A stretch of 6,707 nt of DNA. Source: an uncultured Gammaproteobacteria bacterium. Its GTDB lineage: Bacteria; Pseudomonadota; Gammaproteobacteria; UBA9214. The position numbers were made by a program, and so were the translations under genes. The stretch covers positions 1 through 6,707 of the forward strand of contig CAJQPV010000004.1 in NCBI GenBank assembly GCA_905480305.1. The letters are read 5' to 3'. Positions 6,153-6,707 of this stretch are shown in pieces; position 1 is the stretch's first letter, and every line of letters begins with the position of its first letter. The notes under the pieces were generated by a model. That model saw only the letters and a list, made by a program, of their open reading frames with translations. It was not told the origin of the DNA and did not search any database.

Positions 6153-6707
6153 TCAGCTTTCTCCGCCGACAATGACCGTCACCATTGTTTCCGGAGAAAC
6201 ACGGCGTTGGTAGGCATCAATGATTTGCTCACGGGTAACATTCATCACATGACCGTTAAAGGTATCAAGATAATCCAGCGGCAGGTCGTAGAAACCGATC
6301 ATATTGATATGACTGATAATTCCCGAGTTACTGGATATTCGCAGCGGGAAACCACCGGTTATATTTTTCTTTGAAGAAACCAGTTCCTCTTCTGTTGGTC
6401 CCTTGTCAACGAAGTCCTGCAGCGTGTCGCGCATAACTGCGAGCGCCTCGTCCACCTGGTCATTGCGCGTCTGCAATGACAGCAGGTAAGGGCCATTCTG
6501 CTCCATTGGCGAAAAATAGCTGTTGACACTATAGGACAGCCCGCGTTGCTCACGCACCTCTTCATGCAGGCGCGACACGAGACCGCCCCCGCCGAGCACA
6601 TGGTTGCCGACATAGAGCGGGAAATAGTCAGGGTCGCCACGATGCATACCAGGCGCACCCATACGCACATGAGTCTGTGTTGACGGGTGCAAAATACGTT
6701 CTTCATT
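6153..6707 (-). CDS. M16 (pitrilysin-like) peptidase family protein, C-terminal part (5' end outside window)
   Basis: The visible 184 residues are the C-terminal domain of an M16 metallopeptidase family protein; the start lies beyond the right edge. The recognisable core is LGGGGLVSRLHEEVREQRGLSYSVNSYFSP, followed by LLSLQTRNDQVDEAL and the ending TMVTVIVGGES, all typical of the second M16 half-domain. The HxxEH zinc site would be upstream and cannot be judged. Gammaproteobacteria often carry two adjacent M16 genes here, one with and one without the zinc site, next to rsmD and ftsY (from memory), so this is plausibly the member nearer rsmD and may be non-catalytic. Such proteins act in the periplasm or envelope. 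The frame reaches the right edge without interruption; a TTG or ATG inside the window should not be taken as the start. Confidence 0.93.
   Translation of the reverse strand, partial: NEERILHPSTQTHVRMGAPGMHRGDPDYFPLYVGNHVLGGGGLVSRLHEEVREQRGLSYSVNSYFSPMEQNGPYLLSLQTRNDQVDEALAVMRDTLQDFVDKGPTEEELVSSKKNITGGFPLRISSNSGIISHINMIGFYDLPLDYLDTFNGHVMNVTREQIIDAYQRRVSPETMVTVIVGGES

Overview
The window looks like chromosomal DNA from a free-living, moderately GC-rich gammaproteobacterium, perhaps of the Chromatiales or a related environmental lineage. The evidence is indirect: an Allochromatium/YfhL-type 2[4Fe-4S] ferredoxin next to coaD, the gene order ggt - fdx - coaD - rsmD - M16 peptidase beside mutM (from memory, also seen in pseudomonads and many other gammaproteobacteria), and a PEP-CTERM protein, which implies an exosortase elsewhere in the genome. 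No species can be named from the sequence alone.

Left part (1-2060, plus strand). The window opens inside mutM; the 88 C-terminal residues with the zinc finger are present. A tight run of plus-strand genes follows: a 122-aa lipoprotein of unknown function, a 285-aa lipoprotein resembling SdiA-regulated/YjiK beta-propellers, and an ATGA-coupled 54-codon frame that looks like the broken N-terminus of a SAM-dependent methyltransferase. A small gene then encodes an exported protein made almost entirely of Lys and Asp, with an AAAGAC hexamer tandem repeat. A strong symmetrical terminator at 2013-2039 closes it and also serves the convergent ggt.

Middle part (2065-5221, minus strand). Read in transcription order, this holds rsmD (16S rRNA guanine-N2 methyltransferase), coaD (coenzyme A synthesis), the ferredoxin and ggt (gamma-glutamyltranspeptidase). 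All four look intact. The most unusual point is a textbook intrinsic-terminator shape that sits inside the first nine codons of ggt, just after the ferredoxin gene. This suggests that transcription from the coaD/ferredoxin side is cut or attenuated at the ggt start, possibly depending on ribosome loading.

Right part (5290-6707, minus strand). A 216-aa exported protein with a lamin-tail-like domain and a PEP-CTERM-type sorting tail lies between rsmD and the C-terminal part of an M16 (pitrilysin-like) peptidase that runs off the window. The 212-nt gap between these two genes carries a perfect 28-bp palindrome.

Overall this is mostly a conserved housekeeping cluster with accessory insertions: the lipoproteins, the Lys/Asp protein, the methyltransferase remnant and the PEP-CTERM protein. 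I see no convincing new multi-gene system, CRISPR array, tRNA, rRNA or insertion sequence. The points worth a second look are the terminator in the ggt start, the Lys/Asp repeat protein, the PEP-CTERM insertion and the palindrome.
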